This document shows, in pieces, positions 29,016 through 38,067 of a DNA stretch of 64,000 nucleotides. Position 1 is the stretch's first letter, and each line of letters opens with the position of its first letter. The notes under the pieces were generated by a model. The model was given only the letters and a program-made list of their open reading frames with translations, did not search any database and was not told where the DNA came from. The stretch is from Bacillus ndiopicus. GTDB lineage: Bacteria; Bacillota; Bacilli; Bacillales_A; Planococcaceae. Location: assembly GCF_000612805.1 (NCBI RefSeq), contig NZ_HG964405.1, forward strand, positions 319,963 to 383,962, in the 5' to 3' direction. The translations under genes and the position numbers were made by a program.

Positions 29016-29552
29016 ATGAAAAGGTGGCAGTGGGGAATTGCCTTTATATTTTGTGCAGTTGTATGGGGTACAACGCAATTGCCAGAAACAAAAACAACGA
29101 GCTTTATTAAACGTATCGTTTACAGTCAAGATGATTTAACATTTATGCGAAATACTTTACGCAGTATCTCTATTTTTGAAGGGAAAAAAGTTGAAGTTGC
29201 TGATTATCCTGAGGTTAGAGAAATGCTCAGCTTCACGGCCATTCAGCCGAATAATCAAGGCTATGTCTTGACATATGAGCAAGCAGTAAGCCTTTATGCA
29301 TTGCAGAATGGTATCGTTGTATTTACCGGCTTCACGAAAGAAACAGGACAAACTATTTCTATTTTTTATGAGGATAATACGACCGTCACATATGGCTTTA
29401 TTGATAGTTTTTCGCTATTACCCTACACAACAATTGCGGTAAATGAACTTATCGCAACAAAACAAGCAGGTGATTTATACATTCGTATAGAGAAAGACAA
29501 TCAAGTGCTTGATTTAGAAAAAACATTAACTTGGCTTAATGAGCAGATGTAG
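29016..29552 (+). CDS. spoIVFA: Stage IV sporulation protein FA
   Basis: The 178-residue protein has one N-terminal membrane segment (about residues 7-20) and an extracytoplasmic domain with an M23/LytM-like beta pattern (QNGIVVFTGFTKETGQTISIFYEDNTTVTYGFIDSF). Catalytic zinc ligands are not evident. In B. subtilis SpoIVFA holds the SpoIVFB protease inactive in the outer forespore membrane. This copy is well short of the 264-residue B. subtilis protein. It is called from position and overlap with spoIVFB. Confidence 0.75.
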   Translation: MKRWQWGIAFIFCAVVWGTTQLPETKTTSFIKRIVYSQDDLTFMRNTLRSISIFEGKKVEVADYPEVREMLSFTAIQPNNQGYVLTYEQAVSLYALQNGIVVFTGFTKETGQTISIFYEDNTTVTYGFIDSFSLLPYTTIAVNELIATKQAGDLYIRIEKDNQVLDLEKTLTWLNEQM

Positions 29553-29553
29553 T

Positions 29554-30162
29554 ATGCTGCGAATAACGATTCATCCTTTATTGCTTATTGTTTTGTTGAT
29601 GATGATTTTTACTGGGAATATCGCACTTTATAGTATTATTTTATGCTCGTTAATAGTGCATGAAGTTGGACATTTACTTGCAGCAAAAGCTGTTAACTTG
29701 CAGCTAAAGAGCTGTGTTATTATGCCGTATGGTGGCGAAATTAAGCTACGGCAGGAAGGAACGTATCTACAAAGGCTTATTATTGCACTTGGTGGACCTT
29801 GTGCAACGCTTATTGGGATGGCAAGTTGCGCATTTTTACCGCCGCTACTTGGGGCTCCTTTCTTTAAAGTGCAATTTTATTTATTATGCCTGAACTTATT
29901 GCCGTTTTTACCGCTGGATGGCGGGAAAATAATTTGCTATGCGCTGCTCACAATATTTCCAAAAGCAAAAATTTATGAGGTTTTTTTATCGCTTTCACTT
30001 GGCTTTTTTTCTATAATTGCAATAGTGGCATTTTTGCTGTTACCACAATCTATTCCAATTCTATTATTGAGCATTTTACTATGGATTAATTTAATAGGAG
30101 AATGGAAGTACCGGAAATACCGCATCGCTTATGAGAAAATTGTTTTGAATAGGTTGACGTAG
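29554..30162 (+). CDS. spoIVFB: Stage IV sporulation intramembrane metalloprotease FB
   Basis: SpoIVFB is the site-2-type protease that cleaves pro-sigma-K in the mother cell. The protein (202 residues) has several membrane segments, the zinc motif HEVGH, and LNLLPFLPLDGGK, which supplies the third ligand (NPxPLDGG-type). ATG 29554 lies 1 bp after the spoIVFA stop; the in-frame ATG 29539 would add five residues and overlap spoIVFA. Ribosome sites are weak for both. Confidence 0.9.
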   Translation: MLRITIHPLLLIVLLMMIFTGNIALYSIILCSLIVHEVGHLLAAKAVNLQLKSCVIMPYGGEIKLRQEGTYLQRLIIALGGPCATLIGMASCAFLPPLLGAPFFKVQFYLLCLNLLPFLPLDGGKIICYALLTIFPKAKIYEVFLSLSLGFFSIIAIVAFLLLPQSIPILLLSILLWINLIGEWKYRKYRIAYEKIVLNRLT

Positions 30163-30182
30163 TATTTTTATTATGGTAATAT
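30154..30182 (+). promoter_or_regulatory. rplU promoter
   Basis: TTGACG, 17 nt, TAATAT. The -35 lies over the end of spoIVFB. Confidence 0.65.
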
Positions 30183-30192
30183 TTTAATGTTA

Positions 30193-30290
30193 TTGTTTGT
30201 AGCACCCGCTACAACCGCACTGGCAAGGTGCCTAAGATTAGCTAGTTTAGCTAACACCTTGATAGTAACAGGCGAGTCTTAGTCTAAAGA
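30193..30290 (+). promoter_or_regulatory. Ribosomal protein L21 leader
   Basis: The 5' untranslated region has nested inverted repeats (GTAGC-ACCC-GCTAC; CAAGGTG with CACCTTG; TAGCTAGTTTAGCTA) and a TAACAGGCGAGTCTTA segment before the ribosome site. This fits the conserved L21 leader of Firmicutes, which binds L21 for autoregulation. Confidence 0.75.
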
Positions 30291-30304
30291 GGAGGTGCAT
30301 TTTA

Positions 30305-30613
30305 ATGTACGCAATTATTGAAACTGGTGGTAAACAAATCAAAGTTGAAGCAGGTCAAGAAATCTACGTTGAAAAACTAGGTGTGGCTGCTGACGAAATC
30401 GTTACTTTTGACAAAGTTTTATTCGTAGGTGGAGAAACAGTTAAAGTTGGTGCTCCAACTGTTGAAGGTGCAACTGTTACAGCTAAAGTTGTAAAAGAAG
30501 GTCGCGCTAAAAAAATTACTGTTTTCAAAATGAAAGCGAAGAAAAACTACCGTCGTAAACAAGGTCACCGTCAACCATATACTAAATTAGTTGTTGAAGC
30601 AATCAACGCTTAA
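30305..30613 (+). CDS. rplU: 50S ribosomal protein L21
   Basis: L21 binds 23S rRNA in the large subunit. The 102-residue protein has the family start [18 protein letters not shown] and the basic end [25 protein letters not shown] precedes it. It is the first gene of the rplU-prp-rpmA operon. Confidence 0.98.
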   Translation: MYAIIETGGKQIKVEAGQEIYVEKLGVAADEIVTFDKVLFVGGETVKVGAPTVEGATVTAKVVKEGRAKKITVFKMKAKKNYRRKQGHRQPYTKLVVEAINA

Positions 30614-30629
30614 TTTTGAGGTGAACCGG

Positions 30630-31281
<652 letters not shown>

Positions 31282-31295
31282 TGGTTGCAGCAAAG

Positions 31296-31336
31296 GGCTG
31301 ACGCGTAAAGCTTTAACTTACGCGTCAGCCTTTTTT
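31296..31336 (+). terminator. rplU-rpmA operon terminator
   Basis: GGCTGACGCGTAA pairs perfectly with TTACGCGTCAGCC, followed by TTTTTT. Confidence 0.9.
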
Positions 31337-31458
31337 CTGTCAATGGATGCCTGAAATTTTCTTAAGTATTGGAAAGCTCAAATTTTTCTATGTAGTTTTA
31401 AGGGAAAAAAGCTGCAAAACTTGCTATACTAATAACGATACTGATTGGAGTGTATAAC

Positions 31459-31986
31459 ATGACAACAAAGCCGTTAACAATAAATGAAGTATTGCGTTTT
31501 GCTAATCATGATTTTTTGAATCAGCTGAATTTAATTCAAATGAATTTAGATTTACAGCGCATTGAAGAAGCGAAGCAAATCATTAAAGATATTGCAAACT
31601 ATAGTAAAATGCTATCAAATATGAATAAATTACAGCTATCGCAAACTTCAGAATGGCTTCAAACATTTGCTTGGCGTTTTCCAGCAATTGATTTAAAGCT
31701 CGAAAGCGATGTAAATCAAACAGTAAATCAACTAAAGCTTGATGAAACGATAGCACAATACTTGGAAAACACAGTTATCCAAATTTATGATGAGCTTGAT
31801 GCATATGCTGAGCATCAGCTTCAAATTGTGACAAAATCAGATGCATCACAATTTCAGTTGATTTTTCAATTGACTGGGAATTGGTCGCAAATGCCAATAT
31901 TAAAAGAAATAGAACATATGTGCATTGATATTATAGAAGTGACAAACAACTCGTTACACTATGTATTAAGCGCAGGACTGGAGTGA
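31459..31986 (+). CDS. spo0B: Sporulation initiation phosphotransferase Spo0B
   Basis: Spo0B passes phosphate from Spo0F to Spo0A. The 175-residue protein has the phosphoacceptor segment [18 protein letters not shown] (histidine about residue 17) at the start of a helical hairpin, then a degenerate kinase-like domain. ATG 31459 follows GGAGTG. As in B. subtilis it directly precedes obg. Confidence 0.9.
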   Translation: MTTKPLTINEVLRFANHDFLNQLNLIQMNLDLQRIEEAKQIIKDIANYSKMLSNMNKLQLSQTSEWLQTFAWRFPAIDLKLESDVNQTVNQLKLDETIAQYLENTVIQIYDELDAYAEHQLQIVTKSDASQFQLIFQLTGNWSQMPILKEIEHMCIDIIEVTNNSLHYVLSAGLE

Positions 31987-31991
31987 AAACA

Positions 31992-33281
31992 ATGTTTGTC
32001 GATCACGTAAAGATTTATGTAAAAGGTGGAGACGGCGGAGACGGTATGGTCGCTTTTCGTCGTGAGAAATATGTACCTAATGGTGGCCCGGCTGGTGGCG
32101 ATGGTGGTCACGGTGGGAACGTGGTGTTTCAAGTAGATGAAGGGTTACGTACATTAATGGATTTCCGCTATAAGCGCCATTTTAAAGCGGAGCGCGGTGA
32201 GCATGGCATGAGTAAAGGAATGCATGGTCGCAAATCTGAGGACTTAATTATTAAAGTACCACCAGGAACAGTTGTTATTAATGCAGAAACAAAGGCTGTG
32301 ATTGCTGATTTAGTAGAGAACGGGCAAACAGCGATTATTGCCAAGGCTGGTCGTGGTGGCCGTGGTAACTGCCGCTTTGCAACACCTGCAAACCCTGCAC
32401 CTGAGCTTGCTGAAAAAGGAGAGCCAGGACAAGAGCTAGATGTTATTTTAGAATTAAAAGTATTGGCAGATGTCGGTTTAGTAGGATTCCCTTCTGTAGG
32501 AAAATCGACGTTACTATCTGTTGTATCTGCTGCTAAGCCAAAAATTGGAGCATATCACTTTACAACAATTGTACCGAATTTAGGTATGGTAGAAACGGAG
32601 GATGGTCGTTCATTTGCGATGGCTGATTTACCGGGGTTAATTGAAGGTGCGCATCAGGGCGTTGGTCTTGGTATGCAGTTTTTACGACATATTGAGCGTA
32701 CGCGTGTAATTGTCCATGTAATTGATATGAGCGGCATGGAAGGACGTGATCCATACGAGGATTACGTAACAATCAATGAAGAGCTAAAGCAATATGATTT
32801 ACGCTTAACAGAGCGTCCACAAATTGTTGTTGCCAATAAAATGGACATGCCTGAAGCGGAGGAAAATTTACAACAGTTCCTTGAAAAAGTAGGCGACAGT
32901 GTGAAAGTATTCCCTGTCTCAGCTGTATCACGTCAAGGTTTGAAAGCTGTGTTATTTGAAGTTGCAGATTTACTTGAAGTGACACCACAATTTGAGTTAC
33001 ACGAAATAACTGAAGAAGAATCTGATGCAACAGTGCTGTATAAATATGAGAAACAAAATGAAGACTTTGAAATTACACGTGATGATGATGGCGCATTTGT
33101 ACTGTCAGGCTATTCGATTGAACGTCTATTTAAAATGACAGATTTCAGTCGTGAGGATGGTATAAGACGCTTCGCTCGTCAATTGCGAGCGATGGGTGTT
33201 GATGATGCTCTTCGTAAACGTGGGGCTGAAAATGGCGATACAGTTCGCTTAATGGAATTTGAATTTGACTTTGTAGATTAA
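31992..33281 (+). CDS. obg: GTPase Obg (ribosome assembly, sporulation)
   Basis: Obg is an essential GTPase that binds the 50S subunit. The 429-residue protein has the Gly-rich Obg fold ([24 protein letters not shown]), the G domain ([26 protein letters not shown]) and the C-terminal OCT domain. ATG 31992 gives [13 protein letters not shown], the family start; GTG 31983 upstream overlaps spo0B. Confidence 0.97.
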   Translation: MFVDHVKIYVKGGDGGDGMVAFRREKYVPNGGPAGGDGGHGGNVVFQVDEGLRTLMDFRYKRHFKAERGEHGMSKGMHGRKSEDLIIKVPPGTVVINAETKAVIADLVENGQTAIIAKAGRGGRGNCRFATPANPAPELAEKGEPGQELDVILELKVLADVGLVGFPSVGKSTLLSVVSAAKPKIGAYHFTTIVPNLGMVETEDGRSFAMADLPGLIEGAHQGVGLGMQFLRHIERTRVIVHVIDMSGMEGRDPYEDYVTINEELKQYDLRLTERPQIVVANKMDMPEAEENLQQFLEKVGDSVKVFPVSAVSRQGLKAVLFEVADLLEVTPQFELHEITEEESDATVLYKYEKQNEDFEITRDDDGAFVLSGYSIERLFKMTDFSREDGIRRFARQLRAMGVDDALRKRGAENGDTVRLMEFEFDFVD

Positions 33282-33298
33282 TGCTTGGGGGTAGAAAG

Positions 33299-33754
33299 AT
33301 GAAAAACGTAGCAAATCAGCGCTATTATTTAGTGCGTGAAGATGTCTTGACGGATGCAATGCAAAAAACATTAGAGGCAAAGGCACTATTACAAACAGGT
33401 GCTGTCGCCTCTATTTGGGATGCTGTCAAGGAAGTGGATTTATCACGCAGTGCATTTTATAAATATCGCGATGCCGTTTTTCCTTTTCACTCCATCGTTC
33501 AAGAGCGTATTTTAACATTATTTTTACAACTCCAAGACCGTAAAGGCTCCTTGGCAAAATTACTTGAAACGATTTCAGAAGCATATTGCAATGTGTTAAC
33601 GATACATCAAACAATACCAATTCAAGGGCGTGCAAATGTTACATTATCACTTGACGTAACAAACATGAATGTTGATTTAAATGAATTGGTTCAAATTTTA
33701 AAGCGCCTTGACTTTATTGAATCAGCAGAGGTAATAAGCTCTGGCGCATTATAA
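33299..33754 (+). CDS. pheB: ACT-domain protein PheB
   Basis: The 151-residue protein has an HTH-like N-terminal region (SIWDAVKEVDLSRSAFYKYRDAV) and a C-terminal ACT domain (RANVTLSLDVTNMNVDLNELVQIL), the UPF0735/PheB layout. It is linked to phenylalanine synthesis by position upstream of pheA, but its biochemical role is not established. ATG 33299 follows GGGGG by 7 nt. Confidence 0.92.
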   Translation: MKNVANQRYYLVREDVLTDAMQKTLEAKALLQTGAVASIWDAVKEVDLSRSAFYKYRDAVFPFHSIVQERILTLFLQLQDRKGSLAKLLETISEAYCNVLTIHQTIPIQGRANVTLSLDVTNMNVDLNELVQILKRLDFIESAEVISSGAL

Positions 33755-33767
33755 GAGCGAAAAAGAA

Positions 33768-33800
33768 AGCTGTCATACTAATAAGTATGGCAGCTCTTCT
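33768..33800 (+). terminator. Hairpin between pheB and pheA
   Basis: AGCTGTCATACT pairs with AGTATGGCAGCT (one G-U), then CTTCT. The short T-run suggests partial termination. Confidence 0.5.
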
Positions 33801-33850
33801 ACACATTCCAAAGACAGAAAATTTCGAAATGAGTAAAGGGAGGACGTAAA

Positions 33851-34720
33851 ATGTCTACACAAAATTGGGAAAAGCGCATCGCATACTTAGGACCAGAAGC
33901 ATCATTTACATATTTAGCGACAAAGGGCTTATTCCCAAACGATTGGTTAATGCCACAAGCCTCGATACCTGAATGCATCGAAGCAGTTGCAGAAGGGAGA
34001 GTGGAGTTGGCGGTTGTGCCATTGGAAAATGCTTTAGAGGGCTCTGTACCTTTGACAATTGATTATTTATTCCATGAAGCGAATCTTTTTGTTGTAGGGG
34101 AAGTTACATCGAAAATTCAGCAGCATTTAATGGTACATCCACAGCGAGCTGCGAATTGGCAAGGCATTGATGCGGTTTATTCACATCCACATGCGTTAGC
34201 ACAATGTCATAAATATTTATTTTATCGTTTCAGCGGTGTGCCGTTACATCAATATTCATCAACAGCAGCAGCAGCAAAGCTTGTTGCTGATTCACCAGAG
34301 CGATGCATTGCAGCGATTGCAAATAGTGCAGCAGCAGAAAAATACGGCTTAACAATTGTCGAAAATAATATTCATGATTTTCACTTTAACCATACCCGTT
34401 TTTTCGTCTTGTCAAAGGAAAATATTCGCTTGCCTAAAATAGATAGTGAAACGACGAAAACAACATTTATGATTACTTTACCAACGGATGTATCAGGGGC
34501 GCTGCACCAAGTATTATCGGTATTTGCTTGGCGTAAACTAAATTTAAGTAAAATTGAATCCCGTCCGTTGAAAACAGGATTAGGTGATTACTTCTTTATC
34601 GTGGATGTTTTAGCTGATGAGGAAGAAACAATGATGAAGGGGGCCGTAGAGGAATTACAAGCTCTAGGCTGTACAGTGAAATCGCTCGGTACATATTATA
34701 GCTACACAACACCAGAATGA
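33851..34720 (+). CDS. pheA: Prephenate dehydratase
   Basis: PheA turns prephenate into phenylpyruvate. The 289-residue protein has the dehydratase domain (YLGPEASFTYLA, VVPLENALEGSV, NHTRFFVL) and a C-terminal ACT domain with the ESRP motif that binds phenylalanine for feedback control. GGGAGG precedes the start. Confidence 0.97.
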   Translation: MSTQNWEKRIAYLGPEASFTYLATKGLFPNDWLMPQASIPECIEAVAEGRVELAVVPLENALEGSVPLTIDYLFHEANLFVVGEVTSKIQQHLMVHPQRAANWQGIDAVYSHPHALAQCHKYLFYRFSGVPLHQYSSTAAAAKLVADSPERCIAAIANSAAAEKYGLTIVENNIHDFHFNHTRFFVLSKENIRLPKIDSETTKTTFMITLPTDVSGALHQVLSVFAWRKLNLSKIESRPLKTGLGDYFFIVDVLADEEETMMKGAVEELQALGCTVKSLGTYYSYTTPE

Positions 34721-34730
34721 GGTGAGAAAT

Positions 34731-35114
34731 ATGGCGATTGTTTTGTTTGATGGAGAGTGCCATTTTTGCGATGCAAGTGTGCAATTTATTATTAAACGAG
34801 ATCCAAAAGGCTATTTTCAATTTGCCTCGCTGCAAAGTGAGATAGGGCAGGAACTATTAGCGCGCTATCATGTGCCACCAACAGATAGTATCGTATTAAT
34901 AGAAAAAGAGCGCTATTTTCTACAATCGACAGCTGCCTTAAAAATTGCACGTCGGCTGCAAGGTGGTTGGCGCTATGCTTATGTATTTATTGCGGTACCA
35001 GCTATAATTCGAAATGTTGCTTATAAGATTGTAGCGAAAAATCGTTATAGGTGGTTTGGGAAAAAAGAAGTATGCGAATTACCCTCAAAGGAAATCCGCC
35101 AACGCTTTCTATAA
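34731..35114 (+). CDS. DCC-family (DUF393) thiol-disulfide oxidoreductase-like protein
   Basis: The 127-residue protein opens with FDGECHFC, the DxxCxxC motif that defines the DCC family, and has the LQSEIGQELL and STAALKIARRLQGGWRY segments. Members resemble thioredoxin-fold proteins, but their substrates are unknown. GAGGTG precedes ATG 34731, 10 bp after pheA, so it is probably read with pheA. Confidence 0.88.
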   Translation: MAIVLFDGECHFCDASVQFIIKRDPKGYFQFASLQSEIGQELLARYHVPPTDSIVLIEKERYFLQSTAALKIARRLQGGWRYAYVFIAVPAIIRNVAYKIVAKNRYRWFGKKEVCELPSKEIRQRFL

Positions 35115-35147
35115 AAAAGTGTATCGGGAATACCGACACACTTTTTT
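35113..35147 (+). terminator. Terminator after the DCC gene
   Basis: AAAAAAGTGT..TCGG pairs with CCGA..ACACTTTTTT, giving a T-run in both directions. Confidence 0.75.
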
Positions 35148-35186
35148 AACATTCACGCATTCGTTGAATAGGGAAGACAGTAAAGT

Positions 35187-35231
35187 AAACCGTATGAAAT
35201 CAGCATTATTAATGGATTTCATACGGTTTTA
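35187..35231. terminator. Second strong hairpin, possible terminator for the minus-strand pair
   Basis: AAACCGTATGAAATC pairs perfectly with its complement (14-nt loop), followed by TTTT on the plus strand. Confidence 0.55.
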
Positions 35232-35302
35232 TTTAGATAAATGATACTAAGAAGGGAGTAAGTAATGACTATTTAACGCAAGTCCAATACCTAACGTTCA
35301 TT

Positions 35303-35728
35303 CTACTTTCGTTCTAATGAATTCAATTCAGGTGTTTCTTCTAAATCAAAAATTCCGTATGTAGAAACCATACAAGGATATGCAATACAACCACTAACTT
35401 GACCATTTGAACTCACCTGGATTGGCCTTGATAATATATTATTTTTGTCAAACGATTTAATTTTTTGTTCAACACTTGAAAGCCCCATCGCAATCCATCC
35501 AGCAGGTGGACGACCAGTTGCATAAGTGATAATTCCATCACCAATCCAAGCCACAACAATCCCACCAAAGAATATCGCTACTTGAGCAGCTTGTGGTTGT
35601 ATAGTTTCTTCAACATTACTTACAATTGGTTTCGGTGTCGAAGCATAGATTGTAGGAATTTGGAATAACGAGCTTGTTAATAAAACAGTAGAACTTATTA
35701 TAATAGGAAACTTAACTGTTTTTTTCAT
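35303..35728 (-). CDS. Secreted protein of unknown function
   Basis: The 141-residue protein has a Sec signal peptide (MKKTVK, hydrophobic core, likely cut after TIYAS). The mature part has a Gly-rich hydrophobic stretch (VAIFFGGIVVAWIGDGIITYATG), then RPPAGWIAMGLSSVEQKI, two cysteines (CIAYPC) and an acidic end. AAGGAAG precedes the start. A 29-residue membrane peptide is encoded just upstream. The hydrophobic Gly-rich segment recalls membrane-active peptides, but I recognise no family and claim no function. Confidence 0.7.
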   Translation of the reverse strand: MKKTVKFPIIISSTVLLTSSLFQIPTIYASTPKPIVSNVEETIQPQAAQVAIFFGGIVVAWIGDGIITYATGRPPAGWIAMGLSSVEQKIKSFDKNNILSRPIQVSSNGQVSGCIAYPCMVSTYGIFDLEETPELNSLERK

Positions 35729-35744
35729 TTTTATCTTCCTTATT

Positions 35745-35834
35745 TCAAAAGAAATATTTAAAAATCATTGTGATAGCGAAGTATGTCAACATCCCCAGTA
35801 GAAAAATCCAAATATTTTTCAATTTATTTTCCAC
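35745..35834 (-). CDS. 29-residue single-span membrane peptide
   Basis: A GTG-started frame (VENKLKN, then IWIFLLGMLTYFAITMIF, then KYFF) lies 16 bp upstream of the secreted-protein gene. A perfect AGGAGGT stands 6 nt before the GTG, which strongly supports translation. One membrane span fills most of the peptide. It could be an immunity, chaperone or toxin-like peptide for its neighbour; that is inference. Confidence 0.55.
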   Translation of the reverse strand: MENKLKNIWIFLLGMLTYFAITMIFKYFF

Positions 35835-35911
35835 ATTCACACCTCCTAGCCAATTATCCTCCATACTATTTTGTATTATTATATTTCTAGTAATGAATTG
35901 AATTTTAAATA

Positions 35912-35927
35912 AACAAAAATTTTTGTT
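35912..35927. promoter_or_regulatory. 16-bp perfect palindrome upstream of the minus-strand pair
   Basis: AACAAAAATTTTTGTT is a perfect inverted repeat; CTAGTAA (35887) and TTACTAG (35926) form a wider one around it. It lies about 80 bp upstream of the mini-peptide start and could be an operator or a weak terminator. Confidence 0.3.
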
Positions 35928-36060
35928 ACTAGTTTTATTTACGTGTAAAAATAGGAATATATCCCCTGATATTTATTATATTGGATTTTATAGTAAGTGT
36001 GAACATTTTTTATTCGACACTATTTTTCGAGTTAATTCGCCATTCTGAGCTAAATAATGA

Positions 36061-36324
36061 GCCACCGAGCCAAGGCGTTTTCAGAAATATCCCTACAATA
36101 AAAATAATGTCAAACAAGAAAGTGCAATTACAGATGGAAGAACATCGGATGATTTCGATGAAAGTATTAAAGAAAAATTGCCTTTTCCAACAAAAATTGA
36201 GGTATTTAAAGTTGTTGCTGACCAATATGAACCTGTAGAGTTAAAGGATGATTATTTGACAATGCCTACAGAGGAAGGAAGATATATTTACAGGCATGTT
36301 GATTATGAGAATATTGGCTATTAA
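36061..36324 (+). pseudogene. 3' remnant of an unidentified gene
   Basis: An open frame without start, just after TAA-TGA, reads through KQESAITDGRTSDDF and EGRYIYRHVDYENIGY to a stop. Its composition looks like a real protein, acidic with a tidy C-terminus, rather than chance. A second fragment (EEFKGIAYYAWQGRVEN) ends at about 36657. Both may be debris of lost genes. Family not recognised. Confidence 0.4.
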
Positions 36325-36376
36325 GAGGTGTGTTTTAAGGTAGAGAATGCACTGTTAATTAAGAATTTACTTGTTG

Positions 36377-36535
36377 ATTGAAGTGGAGGGGGCGAGTGCT
36401 CCTGCGATCACTCGTAGCAAAGCAAAGCCTTCCATCAGGAACAGCACGAGCTGAAAATCCATTTATTTCGGTGACGACCGAAATAAATTAGTTGAAGCTG
36501 TGCCTGCGGAAAGCGTCCCCCGCAACGGAAATTAA
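36377..36535. repeat. Bacillales-type intergenic repeat (locus A)
   Basis: About 160 bp of GC-richer noncoding DNA has CTCCTGCGATCACTCGTAGC on one side and GTGCCTGCGGAAAGCGTCCC on the other, with an AACAGCACGAGCTGAA core and a TTTATTTCGG..CCGAAATAAA stem. I know this layout as a family of intergenic repeats scattered in Bacillaceae genomes. 36325-36808 holds no intact gene. Confidence 0.6.
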
Positions 36536-36714
36536 CAAATTTCAGGGCTTTCTTTGTAAAATAAAGGCTAATCAACACACCTGATATATTTATCTATTTA
36601 GAGTAATATATGATGAGGAATTCAAAGGGATTGCTTATTATGCTTGGCAAGGTAGGGTAGAAAATTAATGTAAGAAGCGTTAGCAAGAGGGCGATGAAAA
36701 GCCTAGAAAATCAC

Positions 36715-36758
36715 TAAAGCGATTGCATAAAGGGAAATCTATTTACGCAATCGCTTTA
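36715..36758 (-). terminator. Terminator of the diguanylate cyclase gene
   Basis: TAAAGCGATTGC pairs with GCAATCGCTTTA; on the minus strand a T-rich stretch (GTGATTTTC) follows. Confidence 0.65.
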
Positions 36759-36808
36759 ATATATTATTGTAGTTTTATTACGATAGTTTAGTATTTCTTA
36801 AAATGATT

Positions 36809-37969
36809 CTAAAATCTTACAGCACAAACTTGATTGCGCCCATTTTCCTTCGCTTGATATAAAGCCTTATCTGCATTTGTATAGAGCTCATCTAAAGAAA
36901 GGGCTATGCTGGCATCGGTTGTGGCAGAGCCTAAGCTCAGCGTACATTGTGTAGAAATGTGCTGAAATGGATGCTGCGAAACAGTGGCTCTCAATGCCTC
37001 TGCTAGTTGAGTTGCTCGGTCGATTGGACAGTTCGCTATTAAAATAACAAATTCATCCCCGCCATAGCGACCAAAAATAGCCTCTTTCGGTAGCTCGTTA
37101 GCTATTAATTTTGCCAATTCCCTTAATATATAATCTCCGATATCATGTCCGTATGTATCATTAATCCCTTTAAAGCGATCCACATCAAAAATAATAAAGG
37201 ATAGCGTGCTTTTTTTCTTTATCCCTGTAGCAATCATTGCGTTAGCACGCTGAATAAAGGCTCGTCGATTATAAATGTTTGTCAATTCATCGATCATGGC
37301 CATACGTGTCAGTTCAACATCTGTTTGTTCTTTCACAAGTAAAATAAAACCAATACTGCCGACTAGCATTTCGATAAATCTTGTTAAAAAGGCCAGTGCT
37401 TGGTATTCATTTTCTGCAAAAAGTGTTACATCAGTTGAGACAAATAACGCGTTATATGCACGAAGCACAAGTGATAAGGCAATGGCGCTATAAATCATAA
37501 GCATGATACACCGTAAAATCGACGTTTTACAATTTCGATAAAATGCTCGAACTGGAAAGGCAATAAGTATGGCTATGATAATAGATACAATGGCAATACG
37601 TACATTCTCATGATTATAAAACAAAATAGCTACATAAAAGCTAAATAGGCCTATTAGTGTTACAATGAAAATAGTTTTTCGCATGTTAGCTGTGAAACAT
37701 TTTAGCAACATTAACAGCGCGATACATTCAATCGTAGTGCCAATAAGTAGCACTGTGTTACTAAGAAAAATAGAAATTATAAATGGCAATGTTTCTCGAA
37801 ATAGTATAATAGTAAATGCGATAATTTGTAGGAGTTTTCCGATTACAAATGCCCAAACAGTAGGTTTTTTATATTGATAGCTGTAGGCAGAAATAAGCGT
37901 AATAACACAGCAATGTCCGATAACAAGCAATACAATAACTGTTTTCATATCAAGTAATAAAAGTGACAT
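36809..37969 (-). CDS. Membrane diguanylate cyclase
   Basis: GGDEF enzymes make cyclic di-GMP from two GTP. The 386-residue protein has seven to eight membrane segments in residues 8-215 and a C-terminal GGDEF domain: DELTNIYNRRAF, FDVDRFKGINDTYGHDIGD and the intact active site RYGGDEF. The RxxD inhibitory site is not obvious. TAGGAG stands upstream. It diverges from the TetM-like gene. Confidence 0.93.
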   Translation of the reverse strand: MSLLLLDMKTVIVLLVIGHCCVITLISAYSYQYKKPTVWAFVIGKLLQIIAFTIILFRETLPFIISIFLSNTVLLIGTTIECIALLMLLKCFTANMRKTIFIVTLIGLFSFYVAILFYNHENVRIAIVSIIIAILIAFPVRAFYRNCKTSILRCIMLMIYSAIALSLVLRAYNALFVSTDVTLFAENEYQALAFLTRFIEMLVGSIGFILLVKEQTDVELTRMAMIDELTNIYNRRAFIQRANAMIATGIKKKSTLSFIIFDVDRFKGINDTYGHDIGDYILRELAKLIANELPKEAIFGRYGGDEFVILIANCPIDRATQLAEALRATVSQHPFQHISTQCTLSLGSATTDASIALSLDELYTNADKALYQAKENGRNQVCAVRF

Positions 37970-38067
37970 ATATGTGTACTCCTAACTACATGGTGAAAGA
38001 AATTGTTATTATTATACACAAAATAATGTTTAAAGTCGATTGGAATTATAGTGAAAAAGGTGAAACG

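Noticed and set aside
35981..36238. 85-codon open frame at 35981
   Set aside because: It runs out of frame with the better-looking remnant at 36061-36324.
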